DNA of 20,352 bases from Bog-950 sp964423405. Lineage in GTDB: Bacteria; Bacteroidota; Bacteroidia; Chitinophagales; LD1. Positions 20,276 to 20,352 of the stretch are shown here, piece after piece; positions within the stretch are counted from its first letter, which is position 1; every line of letters begins with the position of its first letter. The notes below the pieces were generated by a model, which saw only the letters and a list, made by a program, of their open reading frames with translations, ran no database searches and had not been told where the DNA came from. The stretch covers positions 1 through 20,352 of the forward strand of contig CAYREY010000083.1 of NCBI GenBank assembly GCA_964423405.1, read 5' to 3'. Made by a program: the position numbers and the translations under genes.

Positions 20276-20349
20276 CTGGGTGTAGCGCAGCCCGGTAGCG
20301 CGTTTGCATGGGGTGCAAGAGGTCGTGGGTTCGAATCCCGCCACCCAGA
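20276..20349 (+). tRNA. tRNA-Pro(GGG), ordinary housekeeping type
   Basis: Acceptor CTGGGTG/CACCCAG, A73, D arm GCGC/GCGC with the AGCCCGGTA loop typical of bacterial tRNA-Pro, anticodon stem TTTGC/GCAAG with loop ATGGGGT (GGG), T arm GTGGG/CCCGC. It has T8 and serves as an in-window reference for how a normal tRNA of this genome looks. CCA is not encoded, as in the array. Confidence 0.93.
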
Positions 20350-20352
20350 CGA

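Overview
The window looks like a chromosomal stretch of a Bacteroidota bacterium, most likely of the Sphingobacteriaceae (Mucilaginibacter/Pedobacter-like). This is an inference from TTTG/TAnnTTTG promoter boxes, A-rich sequence before start codons instead of Shine-Dalgarno sites, PKD-repeat surface proteins and intergenic palindromes of a kind common in that group. Two runs of exactly 100 N (10970-11069, 15708-15807) are scaffold gaps; each is flanked by the same 55 bp on both sides.

Region 1 (1-9478) is ordinary genome: a YkgJ-type cysteine-cluster protein (minus strand) between copies of a short repeat, carA, a small lipoprotein whose signal peptide is encoded by a 7-bp tandem repeat, eno, an XRE-type regulator, a PAS/PAS histidine kinase with a following Rcp1-like response regulator, a secreted protein with seven PKD modules, and a DUF983 protein.

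Region 2 (9600-10690) holds four small genes (34, 85, 48 and 45 aa); three of them are each closed by their own terminator.

Region 3 (10698-13440) is the striking part. After a boxA-like element comes an array of 21 complete tRNA genes plus an abnormally long tRNA-like gene, all on the plus strand. Apart from the long element, there is one tRNA for almost every codon box: Glu, Ala, Gly, Pro, Gln, Asp, Leu x2, Lys, Val, Arg x2, Ser x2, Ile x2, Met, Asn, Trp, Phe, His and Tyr; Glu is counted once because its second, partial copy is at the assembly gap (this makes 22 anticodons). Only Cys and Thr are missing. The set resembles a minimal mitochondrial-type set. Many members are unusual (U1-A72 pairs, missing U8, leucine anticodons on short-variable-arm bodies, anticodons ACC and UAU), yet key aminoacylation identity elements are kept.

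Region 4 (13505-20135) directly follows, on the same strand: rtcB paralogue 1, a DinB/YfiT-fold protein overlapping the start of rtcB paralogue 2, a BCS1-like AAA+ ATPase, a 552-bp non-coding stretch with tRNA-like pieces, and a slipin-type SPFH protein, ending in a strong terminator. An ordinary tRNA-Pro(GGG) follows. RtcB joins broken RNA ends left by tRNA endonucleases, and slipins are known neighbours of bacterial RNA-repair genes. My interpretation is that regions 3 and 4 form one tRNA replacement-and-repair system that responds to tRNA cleavage, for example by toxins or phage/defence nucleases. No RtcA, RtcR, archease or Ro60 gene is seen in the window.
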